64,000 bases of DNA, taken from contig NZ_AQXE01000006.1 in NCBI RefSeq assembly GCF_000375485.1, positions 18,963-82,962 of the forward strand, given 5' to 3'. The stretch's first letter is position 1. Each line of letters begins with the position of its first letter. The stretch comes from Desulfovibrio oxyclinae DSM 11498. GTDB taxonomy: Bacteria; Desulfobacterota; Desulfovibrionia; Desulfovibrionales; Desulfovibrionaceae. Both the position numbers and the translations under genes were made by a program. The notes below the pieces were generated by a model, which had not been told where the DNA came from, made no database searches, and saw nothing but the letters and a program-made list of their open reading frames with translations. Shown here in pieces: positions 9,954 through 19,119 of this stretch.

Positions 9954-10898
9954 GTGAAGAAAATCGTGGACAGCCGGGAATACCTCGACCGCATGCTCGC
10001 CGCACCCCGTCCCGGAACGGAAAAGGTGCGCGCCTTCTATGAACAGCGCGTGGGCGTCATCTGCAAAGACCCCAAACTCATGCTCATGCCGTGGGATGAC
10101 CACCTCGTCCACCGCGGCGACGGCGTGTTCGAGGCCATGAAGTGGGTGAACGGCAAACTCTACCAACTCGGCGCACACCTGGAGCGCATGAAGCGCTCCG
10201 CCAAGGCTATTCACCTGACCCCACCGTGCTCGTGGGACGAACTTTCCCAAACCATCCTCGATGTGGCCCGCGCCGCCGAGAGTGATAGCGGCATGATCCG
10301 CGTGTTGCTCGGCCGAGGGCCCGGCGGCTTCGGCATCGACCCGGCCGAATGCCCGGTTGCCAGCCTGTACGTGGCAGCCTTTGATTTTCAGCCCAAGCCG
10401 GACAGCTTCTACGAAAAAGGCTCCACCGCCTTCAAGACCTCTGTCCCGGCCAAACAGCCGTACCTCGCCGCCATCAAAAGCATCGACTACCTGCCGAACG
10501 TGCTCATGAAACGCGAGGCCGCCGAAAAGGGCTACGACTATCCCTTCTGCTTTGACGAACACGGCCTGCTCGCCGAAGGAGCCACCGAGAACGTCTGCAT
10601 CGTGGACAAAAACGGCAAGGTGCATATCCCCGAATTCACCAATGCCCTTGCCGGAACCACCCTCATGCGCGTCGTGGACCTGATCAAGGACGAAATGGAC
10701 ATCATCTTCCGAGGCATCACCGAGCACGAAATTCTCGAAGCCAAGGAAGTAATCATCGTCGGCACCACCGGCGACGCCATCCCCGTGGTCCGCTTCAACG
10801 GCAAACCCATCCACGACGTTCGCCCCGGCCCCGTCGCCAAGCGCATCCGCGAACTGATTCGTCAGGACATCGAGGCAAACGGAATTCCCGTCAGCTAG
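9954..10898 (+). CDS. Class IV PLP aminotransferase (branched-chain/D-amino acid type)
   Basis: The 314-residue product belongs to the fold-type IV aminotransferases. The PLP lysine is K175 in AAIKSIDYLPNVL, and LAEGATENV supplies the conserved glutamate region near 208. HRGDGVFEAMKW and the C-terminal EVIIVGTTGDAIPV are also family segments. Branched-chain aminotransferase, D-amino acid aminotransferase and aminodeoxychorismate lyase share this fold. The length and neighbours (asd, metF) fit an amino-acid role, but substrate is unassigned. It starts with GTG 9954 after TGAGGA. Confidence 0.88.
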   Translation: MKKIVDSREYLDRMLAAPRPGTEKVRAFYEQRVGVICKDPKLMLMPWDDHLVHRGDGVFEAMKWVNGKLYQLGAHLERMKRSAKAIHLTPPCSWDELSQTILDVARAAESDSGMIRVLLGRGPGGFGIDPAECPVASLYVAAFDFQPKPDSFYEKGSTAFKTSVPAKQPYLAAIKSIDYLPNVLMKREAAEKGYDYPFCFDEHGLLAEGATENVCIVDKNGKVHIPEFTNALAGTTLMRVVDLIKDEMDIIFRGITEHEILEAKEVIIVGTTGDAIPVVRFNGKPIHDVRPGPVAKRIRELIRQDIEANGIPVS

Positions 10899-10918
10899 TT
10901 TTCAGGGCATCGCCCGCC

Positions 10919-10957
10919 AAAAAGCCCCCGCCGGAATATTCCGGCGGGGGCTTTTTG
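10919..10957. terminator. Bidirectional intrinsic terminator
   Basis: The palindrome AAAAAGCCCCCGCCGG / CCGGCGGGGGCTTTTT surrounds AATATT. It carries an A-run on one side and a T-run on the other. It sits between the aminotransferase gene and the convergent histidine kinase gene and should stop transcription from both sides. Confidence 0.95.
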
Positions 10958-10994
10958 GGTCTTCGAGGGAGCTCAAAGACCCGCCTGCGGCTTG

Positions 10995-13301
10995 TTAAAC
11001 AGGCAACCTAACCGTGAAGGTACTGCCCCTGCCGAGGGTGGAACTCACTTCCATGGTTCCATTGTAGTGGTCCACGATCTCACGGCAGATGGCGAGACCG
11101 AGGCCGCTGCCTCTGCGGGTGCGGCGTAGGGTATCCCCCTGCTCCACTCGGTGGAATCGTTCGAAAATACGTTCTTTTTCGTCTTCGGGAACGCCGCGGC
11201 CGGTATCGCGCACCTGAATGACGAGTTGATCGTCTTCGGAGGATGCCTTGAGCTGGACTTGGCCCTTTTCAGTGAATTTGGCCGCGTTGCCGATGAGATT
11301 ATTAAGCACCTGTTCCAGGCGCTTGGGGTCGGCGTTCATGGTCGGCAGCGATTCGGGGATGTCCCACGTGAACTCCACCTGCCCGTCTTCGGCAAAGAGC
11401 CGTTCGCCGCGGCGGGCGGCCACCATCAGCGTTTCTACGGGGTCAATGGCGGAATCGTCCCATTCAAGGCCGCCGGTTTCGAGCTTGGAGAGATCAAGGA
11501 AATCACCGACAAGCCGGGTAAGGTGGTTGCCCTCGTCTTCTATGATATCGAGATTCTTGAGAACGCGTTCGGTCAGGGTTCCGTGTTCGTCACAGACGGC
11601 TTCGTCCTTTCGCATGCTCAGGATGTCCTTGCGCAGCAGCTTGGTGAAGCCGATGACAGAGGTCAGCGGTGTGCGCAGGTCGTGCGAGACCGTGGTCAGC
11701 ATGCTGGATTTCATCTTGTCGAGCTGCAGAAGTCTGGCATTGGCCTTTTCCAGCTCGCGGCTTTTGTCCACGAGGGAGGCTGTTCTGGCCTGAACGAGTG
11801 CTTCAAGCTCGTTGCTCGTCTTGGCAGCCTTCTGTTCCAGTTCGCGACGACGGGTGATATCCATGAGCATTATCAGGTCAGCGGGCTGGCCGTCCTGCAT
11901 GACCGTCAGGGAGTGTATCTCCACCCATCCTTCGGAGCCGTCCTTTCTGAGGTGTCGGAAGGTGTAGTTCTCCACGGCGTTGCCTGCCGCACCCTGCTTG
12001 ACGGCCATCTGTTCCGAAACGAGCCTGCGGTCATCGTCATGCACAAGGGCGAGGATGTCCTCACGATCGAAGGTGAGCATCTCTTTCGATTCGTATCCGA
12101 ATATTTCGGCAAAGGCATGGTTCACATACTGAAAACGGTTGTCCTGAAGCACGGCAATGCCCAGAGGAGCCTGATCTGTATATATCCGAAAGCGTTCTTC
12201 GCTTTCATTCAGATCCTGCCTGGTCTGAAGACGATTGATGGCGTCGCTCAGACGCCTGACCATCTCCTTGAAGAGACTCATTTCGGCCGGTTTCCATATT
12301 TTGTCGTGGCTGCACTGATGCAGTCCCACGGCCCACAGATGCCCGTCCGAGGAGCGGAAACACATGACCAGCATACTCCGCACGGAGAAATTTCGCTTGA
12401 GCAGCTTGGGGACATCCCATTCCGTGGTAGGATCGGCCGCGAGAGGGCCATCTATGTCCATGAGCTTTTTCTGCATGGCGCTCATGGTGTTGTCCATCAC
12501 CAGCTTGCGATCAAGCGCCTTGAGGCCGGGAAATTCCATGCTCGTGCGTTCGGCCACGCTTTCCCATTCCACGAGGCTGTCTCCGGCCTGAGCCAGCAGC
12601 CATGCGCGGTCTACTCCGAAATACCGTCGCATGTCTTCCATGGCGGAATCCATGACTTTCTCTATGGAACTGGCGGAATGAAGGCTTCGATCCAGCTCTT
12701 CCAGTCCCTTGTCGAGCCACTTGCGCTGATTATTGTCCTTTTCCGCCCTTTTCCGGTCCATTATGTCCACCAGCACGGAATCGATTCGGGTCCCGGACTC
12801 CATCTCGAACAGCCTGCCCCGCTCCTGCACCCAGCGAACAACACCGTCAGCATGCATTATCCGGTATTCCGCCACGAACTCTCTGGCTTCGGCAGCCGCC
12901 TCCTGTATGCGGGCGGCGACTCGATGACGGTCATCAGGCAGTATTATGGAAACGAAATCCCTGCCATTTTTGAGAAATGACTCAGGAGCGTAACCCGCCA
13001 GCTTCTGAATGTGTTCGCTCACATAATCCACTGGGCGGCGCTCGTCATATGCCGTGCGCAATATGGCGGCTGGGAGGTTGTCGCTGACGGAATGAAAACC
13101 GTGCGCCAACGATTCGGAGCTCGCGAGCTCCTGGCTTTTTCCGGTTCTTGAATAGAAAAGCAACAGCACCAGACAGCATACGAGCAGCAAGAGAAGCATC
13201 ATGCTGAAGGCCATCGGCCGTCCCGGCAACAGCACCCAAGCAAGCACCGCGAGGAACGCGCACGCTACCGCCGGAAGAAGCCATCGCATCGCTGTATTCA
13301 T
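10995..13301 (-). CDS. PAS-GAF-PAS sensor histidine kinase
   Basis: The 768-residue kinase begins with two membrane helices (about residues 7-25 and 30-48) with almost no periplasmic loop, so sensing is probably cytoplasmic. A PAS domain with a PAC-like motif (YRIMHADGVVRWVQERGRLF) follows at about 75-190, then a GAF-like region at about 200-365, then a second PAS at 375-495. The HisKA box reads VSHDLRTPLTSVIGF, the N box LNNLIGNAAKF, and G boxes DTGRGVPEDE and GSGLGLAI. ATG 13301 is preceded by GAGGAGTGAG. There is no adjacent response regulator, so it is an orphan kinase in this window. Confidence 0.92.
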   Translation of the reverse strand: MNTAMRWLLPAVACAFLAVLAWVLLPGRPMAFSMMLLLLLVCCLVLLLFYSRTGKSQELASSESLAHGFHSVSDNLPAAILRTAYDERRPVDYVSEHIQKLAGYAPESFLKNGRDFVSIILPDDRHRVAARIQEAAAEAREFVAEYRIMHADGVVRWVQERGRLFEMESGTRIDSVLVDIMDRKRAEKDNNQRKWLDKGLEELDRSLHSASSIEKVMDSAMEDMRRYFGVDRAWLLAQAGDSLVEWESVAERTSMEFPGLKALDRKLVMDNTMSAMQKKLMDIDGPLAADPTTEWDVPKLLKRNFSVRSMLVMCFRSSDGHLWAVGLHQCSHDKIWKPAEMSLFKEMVRRLSDAINRLQTRQDLNESEERFRIYTDQAPLGIAVLQDNRFQYVNHAFAEIFGYESKEMLTFDREDILALVHDDDRRLVSEQMAVKQGAAGNAVENYTFRHLRKDGSEGWVEIHSLTVMQDGQPADLIMLMDITRRRELEQKAAKTSNELEALVQARTASLVDKSRELEKANARLLQLDKMKSSMLTTVSHDLRTPLTSVIGFTKLLRKDILSMRKDEAVCDEHGTLTERVLKNLDIIEDEGNHLTRLVGDFLDLSKLETGGLEWDDSAIDPVETLMVAARRGERLFAEDGQVEFTWDIPESLPTMNADPKRLEQVLNNLIGNAAKFTEKGQVQLKASSEDDQLVIQVRDTGRGVPEDEKERIFERFHRVEQGDTLRRTRRGSGLGLAICREIVDHYNGTMEVSSTLGRGSTFTVRLPV

Positions 13302-13479
13302 GTCTTCTCACTCCTCTTCGATTCCAGTGCATCATTCATAACAATCTCCAAGGGAAAAGGCTACCTGGAGACTGTTTCATTTTACGATATCAATACATGG
13401 ACGGACAACCGGCAATCGTGCTACGGGTGAATAGGGACATAGTCCATATGCCAATTCAACTTCATTGGGGAGTCCTGCC

Positions 13480-14730
13480 GTGAATGATTCCGCTTCGCTA
13501 AACGATCACAACATTCTCATGAATCGCGCCCCAGTATTCGATCGGGAAAGCAACATTCAGGGCTATGAGCTGAGTCTGCATGAAGATGACTCCACGCCTA
13601 CGGGCGCTGCGGAACAACTCTCCGAATTGCTTCGGACATTCGAAGAAGAGCTTTCACAGGACAAGCAGATTCTGCTGGGTATAGACGGGCGACTGGGCGC
13701 CATGGCGCTTTCGAACGCAACCGAGCGTCATGTCATCGCGCTTCGTCCGGACGCCTCAACCGAAGAACTGGCAGCGGCCAAAAGATTGCGCGACAGCGGG
13801 GCGAAGATCATGGTGCATTACCGGCCGGGATTTCACGAGGCCGACTCCCTGCTTGCAGATGCGGACATCATTCGCCTGTCCATCCGCAACCGCAGCCCCA
13901 GAGAGGTCATGGCAGCACAAAAGAATCTCAAGGATGTTCCGGGGATGAGGATGGCTGCGGATATAGACTCATGGGAAGCGTTCGAGGGCACCCGGGCGCT
14001 GGGTTTTCAATGGTTCCACGGGCCGTTTTTCACGCGCCCCTACTTCAGCCCCGGCGAACCGGTCAAAACCGGTGCAGTTGCCAAGCTGCAGGTCCTGCGC
14101 GAACTCAACATGCCGGACTGCGACCTGATACGGCTTTCCGAAGCCATCTCAACGGATGTGGGCCTGAGCTACAGGCTGTTGTCCTACATCAACTCGGCCG
14201 CCTTCAGCCTGCCGAACAAGATCAAGTCAATACAACAGGCCGTTGCACTGCTGGGGCTTGAGGAAACCAAAAAATGGGCCATGGTCGTTTTGATGTCCGG
14301 ACTGGACGAGAGCGACAAGGGAAGCGAACTCGCCTTCATGGCCCTGCAGCACGCGCGTTTCCTTGAAGACATGGCGTCACTGGAGTCGGTTCCGCACTCT
14401 CCCGGAACCATGTTCCTGCTGGGACTTTTTTCGAGACTTGACGCCCTTCTCTCGCACCCCATGCCACAACTGCTGGAGAGGCTTCCGCTGGATGACGAGA
14501 TAAAACTCGCCCTGTGCGGACGCGAATCGCCTCTGCGCAGCTGGCTGCGGATGCTGGACGCGGTTCAAAGGGAAGACTGGAAAAAGGCCAACGAAATTCT
14601 CTGCGGATACGGGGCATGTCTGCCGCAGGCCGCGGCAAGCTATCTACGAGCCTCCACGTGGGCGAATCGCCAATGCTCGGCCATGTCCTGCGCACACGCC
14701 CCTGAAGAGGAAAGCGACACGACTCACTGA
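13480..14730 (+). CDS. EAL-HDOD signalling protein (YuxH type)
   Basis: The 416-residue product has a degenerate EAL-like domain over residues 15-190. It starts NRAPVFDRESNIQGYELSL, where the motif reads YEL rather than EAL. An HDOD domain follows at about 200-390 (LSYINSAAFSLPNKIKSIQQ, then AVALLGLEETKKWAMVV). These proteins are usually enzymatically inactive cyclic-di-GMP effectors or scaffolds. I choose the GTG at 13480 because GGGGAG lies seven bases upstream. The TTG at 13465 overlaps that site. Its stop overlaps the stop of the convergent receiver-STAS gene by seven bases. Confidence 0.88.
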   Translation: MNDSASLNDHNILMNRAPVFDRESNIQGYELSLHEDDSTPTGAAEQLSELLRTFEEELSQDKQILLGIDGRLGAMALSNATERHVIALRPDASTEELAAAKRLRDSGAKIMVHYRPGFHEADSLLADADIIRLSIRNRSPREVMAAQKNLKDVPGMRMAADIDSWEAFEGTRALGFQWFHGPFFTRPYFSPGEPVKTGAVAKLQVLRELNMPDCDLIRLSEAISTDVGLSYRLLSYINSAAFSLPNKIKSIQQAVALLGLEETKKWAMVVLMSGLDESDKGSELAFMALQHARFLEDMASLESVPHSPGTMFLLGLFSRLDALLSHPMPQLLERLPLDDEIKLALCGRESPLRSWLRMLDAVQREDWKKANEILCGYGACLPQAAASYLRASTWANRQCSAMSCAHAPEEESDTTH

Positions 14731-15410
14731 CGCAGCTGCGCCAGACGGAAGATTCCCATCATCTCGAAGACAGCCCGAAAGTTTTCGGAAAGCCCCGAAA
14801 TATAGATGTGCCTGCCGTCCTCAACGCATTTGGACATTCGCCCCGCCAGCGAGGAAAGCCCTGCCCCGTTGATGGAGGTGTTTTCATCGAAGCTCAGCAG
14901 GATATCCCCGTTCGTCGAGCAGGCCTCGTCGAAGGCGCGGTTGAGAACCGGCCCGCTCAGGGCGGTGACGTTGCCGCGCACACGGATATGCGTCTGATGA
15001 TCCTCGGGTTCCACCGACACCAGACTTTCTTCGTTGCGCGACAGGGCAATGCGCTCTTCCGCCCGTTTCAGCGCCTGCACGAGGGCCTCGCGCTGCACCG
15101 GTTTGTTGATGAAGTCCGTGGCGTCGAGGTTCAGGGCCTCCATGGCCAGATCCATATCGCCATGCCCGGTGATGACGATCACCTCCGCCAGCGGCGAAAG
15201 CTCTTTCACCCGGCGCAGCACTTCAATGCCGTCCATGACGGGCATCTTGATGTCCGTCAACACGATGTCCGGCCGTTCGCGGTCGAACATCTCGACGCCC
15301 TGCTGTCCGTCCGATGCAGCAAGCGTCTCGTAACCCATGGCGCCAAGCAATAGCTTGAACATGTTCAGCGTGGGTTTTTCGTCATCTATGACCAGTATTC
15401 TGCGGCTCAT
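14724..15410 (-). CDS. Receiver-STAS fusion response regulator
   Basis: The 228-residue product has a receiver domain at residues 1-120 with DD9-10, phospho-acceptor D53 (VLTDIKMPVMDG), T81 in VITGHGD and K103 in INKP. A STAS (anti-anti-sigma) domain follows at about 135-228. In the STAS active loop the sequence is NTSINGAGLSSLAG. The usual phosphorylatable serine of the DSxG motif is glycine (G182), so kinase control through this site is unlikely. There is no DNA-binding domain. The start overlaps the upstream kinase stop by four bases. Confidence 0.88.
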   Translation of the reverse strand: MSRRILVIDDEKPTLNMFKLLLGAMGYETLAASDGQQGVEMFDRERPDIVLTDIKMPVMDGIEVLRRVKELSPLAEVIVITGHGDMDLAMEALNLDATDFINKPVQREALVQALKRAEERIALSRNEESLVSVEPEDHQTHIRVRGNVTALSGPVLNRAFDEACSTNGDILLSFDENTSINGAGLSSLAGRMSKCVEDGRHIYISGLSENFRAVFEMMGIFRLAQLRQ

Positions 15411-17413
15411 TGCTTTCGTCCCCTCTCAGGCGCGGCCGGAAGATCGAGGGTGAATCTCGTGCCCACCCCGGCCTCGCTCTCAATGTCCATGGTTCCGCCG
15501 TAATCTTTTACTATACCGTAGGAAATGGCAAGTCCAAGCCCCATCCCCTGCCCCGTTTCCTTGGTGGTAAAGAACGGTTCGAAAACCTTATCGCGAACGT
15601 CCTCGGGTATACCGCCTCCGGTATCTGTCACGGATATCAGCACCCTGCCGTCTTCCTGCCGGGTCTCTATGCCGATGCGCCGCTGATAATCGTCGGTGCT
15701 CTCATTGATGGCATCGCGCGCGTTGGTGACCAGATTGAACAGCACCTGCTGCAACCTGTTGCTGTGCCCCAGCACTTCCAGCCCGTTCTCGGCCATGGAC
15801 AGATCGAAACGGATATTGTCCAGCTCGAACTGCCTCTTAAGGATGGACAGCACGTCGTTGACCACCGCATTCATGGACACCCTTTCGCGCACGAGGTCCG
15901 ACTTTCTGCCGAAAGAACGCAGCGTATTGATGATCTCGGAGGCCCGGTCCACCTGCGTGCTCATCTCGCGCACCACATCGCGGTACTGATCCGGCCCGAC
16001 CGGCACCTCGCTTTCGTCCATCATAATGAGATATTCGCTGCCCATCTTGATGGCATTGAGCGGCTGATTCAACTCATGGGCGATGCCAGCGGACATTTCG
16101 CCGAGGGACTTCATCTTGCCCGCCTGAATAAGCTGAGCATCCTTTTCGATCATTTCGGTTATGTCCGTGGCAGAAACAACCACCGCCCTGCGCCCCTTAT
16201 ACGAAATGGAACAGGCGTGCACGTTCACATAGAAAGGCTCGCCGCCCGACTTGTAATGCAACACCTTGGGACGATAGAGGCATTCACTTCCCGGATTATT
16301 GGATTCGAGACTGCCCGGCACGTACTCCGGCCAGAGCGTCTTGAATTCCATCCCCACCACTTCCTGACGGGAGTACCCGTACAACTCCTCCACCCTCGGA
16401 TTCGCATCCAGAATCCGGCCCGTGTCGCAGTCGAGCACGAACACCGGGTCCGGGCCTGAATCGAACAGGGAACGGTATTTTTCCTCGGACTCCCGAAGCC
16501 GGCGACGGTAGAGCTTGATGCTCCAGACCATGTTGCGAAACGAGTTCCCCAGTTGCAGGACCTCGTCCCCTTCGCGCGTGCCGTAGAAAAGACAGCTGCC
16601 GCAGTTCTTGTAGACTTCCGTCTTTTCCAAATCCGCCTGCTCGCGCGCGGAAAGGTCGAAATGCCAGCACGGAAGGTTCGAGTCACGATACGCCGGACAC
16701 TCATCGGGATTCCAGTCCTTCCCGGCGCTTTGCAGCAAGGGTACGTCAAAGTTGCCGCGGCTCACGTCGTCGGCAATCCGCGTCAGGTTACTGATGGGTC
16801 TGGTGATGTAGTGTGAGAGTCGATTGGAAAGATAAACCGCGATGAGCACGATGCCGGAGATGAATCCCAGAAAGGCCACGCGCAATTTGGATACGAGGTT
16901 GTCGATGTGACTCTTGCTCAGCCCCACGTGCACGGTGCCGATGCGGTACAACCCCTCGTTGATGGGCACCGCGATGTCGATCACCGGGGTCTCGCCGAAA
17001 TTGATGAGTTTGACGCTACGGATGGCTCCGTCCGGAACGGAGTTGTCCTTGAAGCCTTCCGGCACGGGCCGCGTCAGGGTGTGGGCGACGATTTCGTTGT
17101 TCTGATCTTCGATGAAGATATAGGAAACAAGCCGCCTGCGCTCATGCAGCCGCACCTCGTCGAAAATCAGCGCCAGCAACCTCGGATGATCGTGATCGAG
17201 AATGAAGCCGCCGCCGCGCTCGGCAATGGAGTGCGCGATGGCGCTGCCGCGCATCTCCAACTCGCTGGTGAGCGAGGAAACGAGAATCCAGCGGGCGATG
17301 AACGCGATGGCCACGCTGATGAACATCACGCCGGCCAGCATGGACAGCACCAGTTTGTTCTTGAGGCTCATGGCCTCGAAGCGCTGTCTCGCCCTCCTGA
17401 AAAAATCCATCAT
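15407..17413 (-). CDS. HAMP-PAS histidine kinase with four-cysteine insert
   Basis: The 668-residue kinase has a membrane helix at about 20-45, a periplasmic domain at 46-175, a second helix at 178-196 and a HAMP region at 197-250. Between the HAMP and the following helix lie C239, C249, C271 and C274 ([24 protein letters not shown]), a layout suited to a metal or Fe-S site. A PAS domain (305-425), the HisKA box [21 protein letters not shown] box [12 protein letters not shown], and G boxes [10 protein letters not shown] and GMGLGLAI complete it. It overlaps the binding-protein gene and the receiver-STAS gene by four bases each, so the three form one operon. Confidence 0.92.
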   Translation of the reverse strand: MMDFFRRARQRFEAMSLKNKLVLSMLAGVMFISVAIAFIARWILVSSLTSELEMRGSAIAHSIAERGGGFILDHDHPRLLALIFDEVRLHERRRLVSYIFIEDQNNEIVAHTLTRPVPEGFKDNSVPDGAIRSVKLINFGETPVIDIAVPINEGLYRIGTVHVGLSKSHIDNLVSKLRVAFLGFISGIVLIAVYLSNRLSHYITRPISNLTRIADDVSRGNFDVPLLQSAGKDWNPDECPAYRDSNLPCWHFDLSAREQADLEKTEVYKNCGSCLFYGTREGDEVLQLGNSFRNMVWSIKLYRRRLRESEEKYRSLFDSGPDPVFVLDCDTGRILDANPRVEELYGYSRQEVVGMEFKTLWPEYVPGSLESNNPGSECLYRPKVLHYKSGGEPFYVNVHACSISYKGRRAVVVSATDITEMIEKDAQLIQAGKMKSLGEMSAGIAHELNQPLNAIKMGSEYLIMMDESEVPVGPDQYRDVVREMSTQVDRASEIINTLRSFGRKSDLVRERVSMNAVVNDVLSILKRQFELDNIRFDLSMAENGLEVLGHSNRLQQVLFNLVTNARDAINESTDDYQRRIGIETRQEDGRVLISVTDTGGGIPEDVRDKVFEPFFTTKETGQGMGLGLAISYGIVKDYGGTMDIESEAGVGTRFTLDLPAAPERGRKQ

Positions 17414-18645
17414 CTCGGCACCCCGAACGTATGGCAGGCCCGGAGCTTGTCCCAGGAATTGAACGGAATGAACCGCCCGTCCTGCAGGCGCGTGAAAAAG
17501 ACCCGGTCCATGCCCTGATGATCCTTCGGGCCGAACGAAATCCGCGTGGATTCCCCGATGCGCAGGTCGCGTATGGATTCAATGGCGTCGATAAAGCCCT
17601 CACGCGTCAGGTCTCTTCCGGCACGGCGCAGCCCCTCCACGAGCACCCGGGCGTTAAGATACCCTTCAAGTCCCACAAAGCTTGGCGGTTCGCCCGGATA
17701 ATAACGGTTCAAAAGCGCAATGTAATCCAACGCGGCCTCGGCAGGCCGATGCTGGCTGTCTCCAAACGGAGTCGGCACCACCTGAGACATGACAACGGGA
17801 GCCTCGGGGTCACGTCCCAGCCTGCGAGCGAGCTCTTCCGCACCGACGAAGGACACCGTGTAATACAACGGATGATAATCGTCCCGAGCGGCCTTCATGA
17901 TGAACTCTGCACACGCGCCGTAAGTACCTATCATGACCACGGCCTGAGCCCCGGAGCCCTTGATTCGATTGAGCCCCTCTTCCACGTTCAGGGTGCCGCG
18001 AATGTACGAGCCGCGGGCCACCGGTTCGAGTCCGAACCGCTTCAGGGCCAGTTCGGTGCCCACCAGCCCGTCAAAGCCGTAGGCGTCGAACTGATAAAAG
18101 ACGGCGATTTTTCGCAGCCCCATGTCCTGAACCATATGCCGGACTGCGGCCTCGGTCTCCTGATAATAGGATGCACGGATGTTAATGACGTATCGATTGA
18201 ACGGCGTTCGCAGGGCATTGGCGCCGGTGAAAACGCCGAGCAGCGGCACCTTGGCCTCCTCGACCATGGGCAGCACCCTTACGGTGGTCGGGGTCCCCAC
18301 GTAGCTGAAGAGGGCGAAGACCTTGTCTTCGATGAGCAGTTTCTGGGTATTGGCGAGGCATTTCGGCGGGTCATAGGCATCATCCAGAGCCAGAATCCGG
18401 ATTTTTCTTCCGTGCACGCCGCCGCTTTCATTGACATGACGAAGATAACTCATCGCCCCACGCAGGGTCTGGGTTCCCAGATATCCCGCATGTCCGGTCA
18501 GCGCGAGCGAAGACCCAAGCAGGATCTCGCCATCGGATACTCCCGGAACCTCGGCTCGCGTCCCGCCTTCCCCCTGCGAGGGCGAGCACGCGGCCAGCGC
18601 CAAAACGAGTAGGGACAACAGCAACCGGACCATGACACCCCTCAT
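17410..18645 (-). CDS. Periplasmic binding lipoprotein, branched-chain amino acid ABC type
   Basis: The 411-residue product has a lipoprotein signal (LLLSLLVLALAAC) and a type I periplasmic binding fold. It shows GEILLGSSLALTGHAGYLGT, then LRHVNESGGVHGRKIRILAL and DDAYDPPKCLANTQKLLIED, all typical of the LivJ/Leu-Ile-Val group. No permease or ATPase genes are present. Its neighbours are a histidine kinase and a receiver protein, so it probably acts as ligand sensor for that kinase rather than in transport. The start is either ATG 18645 or the in-frame ATG 18633. The latter has AGGGG just upstream and a shorter signal peptide. Confidence 0.88.
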   Translation of the reverse strand: MRGVMVRLLLSLLVLALAACSPSQGEGGTRAEVPGVSDGEILLGSSLALTGHAGYLGTQTLRGAMSYLRHVNESGGVHGRKIRILALDDAYDPPKCLANTQKLLIEDKVFALFSYVGTPTTVRVLPMVEEAKVPLLGVFTGANALRTPFNRYVINIRASYYQETEAAVRHMVQDMGLRKIAVFYQFDAYGFDGLVGTELALKRFGLEPVARGSYIRGTLNVEEGLNRIKGSGAQAVVMIGTYGACAEFIMKAARDDYHPLYYTVSFVGAEELARRLGRDPEAPVVMSQVVPTPFGDSQHRPAEAALDYIALLNRYYPGEPPSFVGLEGYLNARVLVEGLRRAGRDLTREGFIDAIESIRDLRIGESTRISFGPKDHQGMDRVFFTRLQDGRFIPFNSWDKLRACHTFGVPR

Positions 18646-18743
18646 TTCACCAACTTATGAAAATAATGCCGACAGTACTTTTCTTAAACGGAAAATACAA
18701 GACCATACCGAAATGGCCAGTATAGCCACATTCCACCCAGTTT

Positions 18744-18771
18744 TTGACTTGACTCCCCACCACACTATCGA
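18744..18771 (+). promoter_or_regulatory. Sigma-70 type promoter of tRNA-Thr
   Basis: TTGACT at 18744-18749 and TATCGA at 18766-18771 are separated by 16 bases. They end about 18 bases before the mature tRNA 5' end, as expected for a tRNA promoter. Confidence 0.6.
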
Positions 18772-18789
18772 TTATTTTCTCCCTCCTTC

Positions 18790-18975
<186 letters not shown>

Positions 18976-19119
18976 CCTCCGCTCAAAGAACGAAGCTTAA
19001 CATATGGGCTTGATTTGAACGGATAATCGTTAACTCTTGACTGGATTTACAAAGCACGCTTAAAGTTTTCGATCTGATCTAGGATGACCATTAAGGTATA
19101 GCCGCAATTAGGATTTCAA

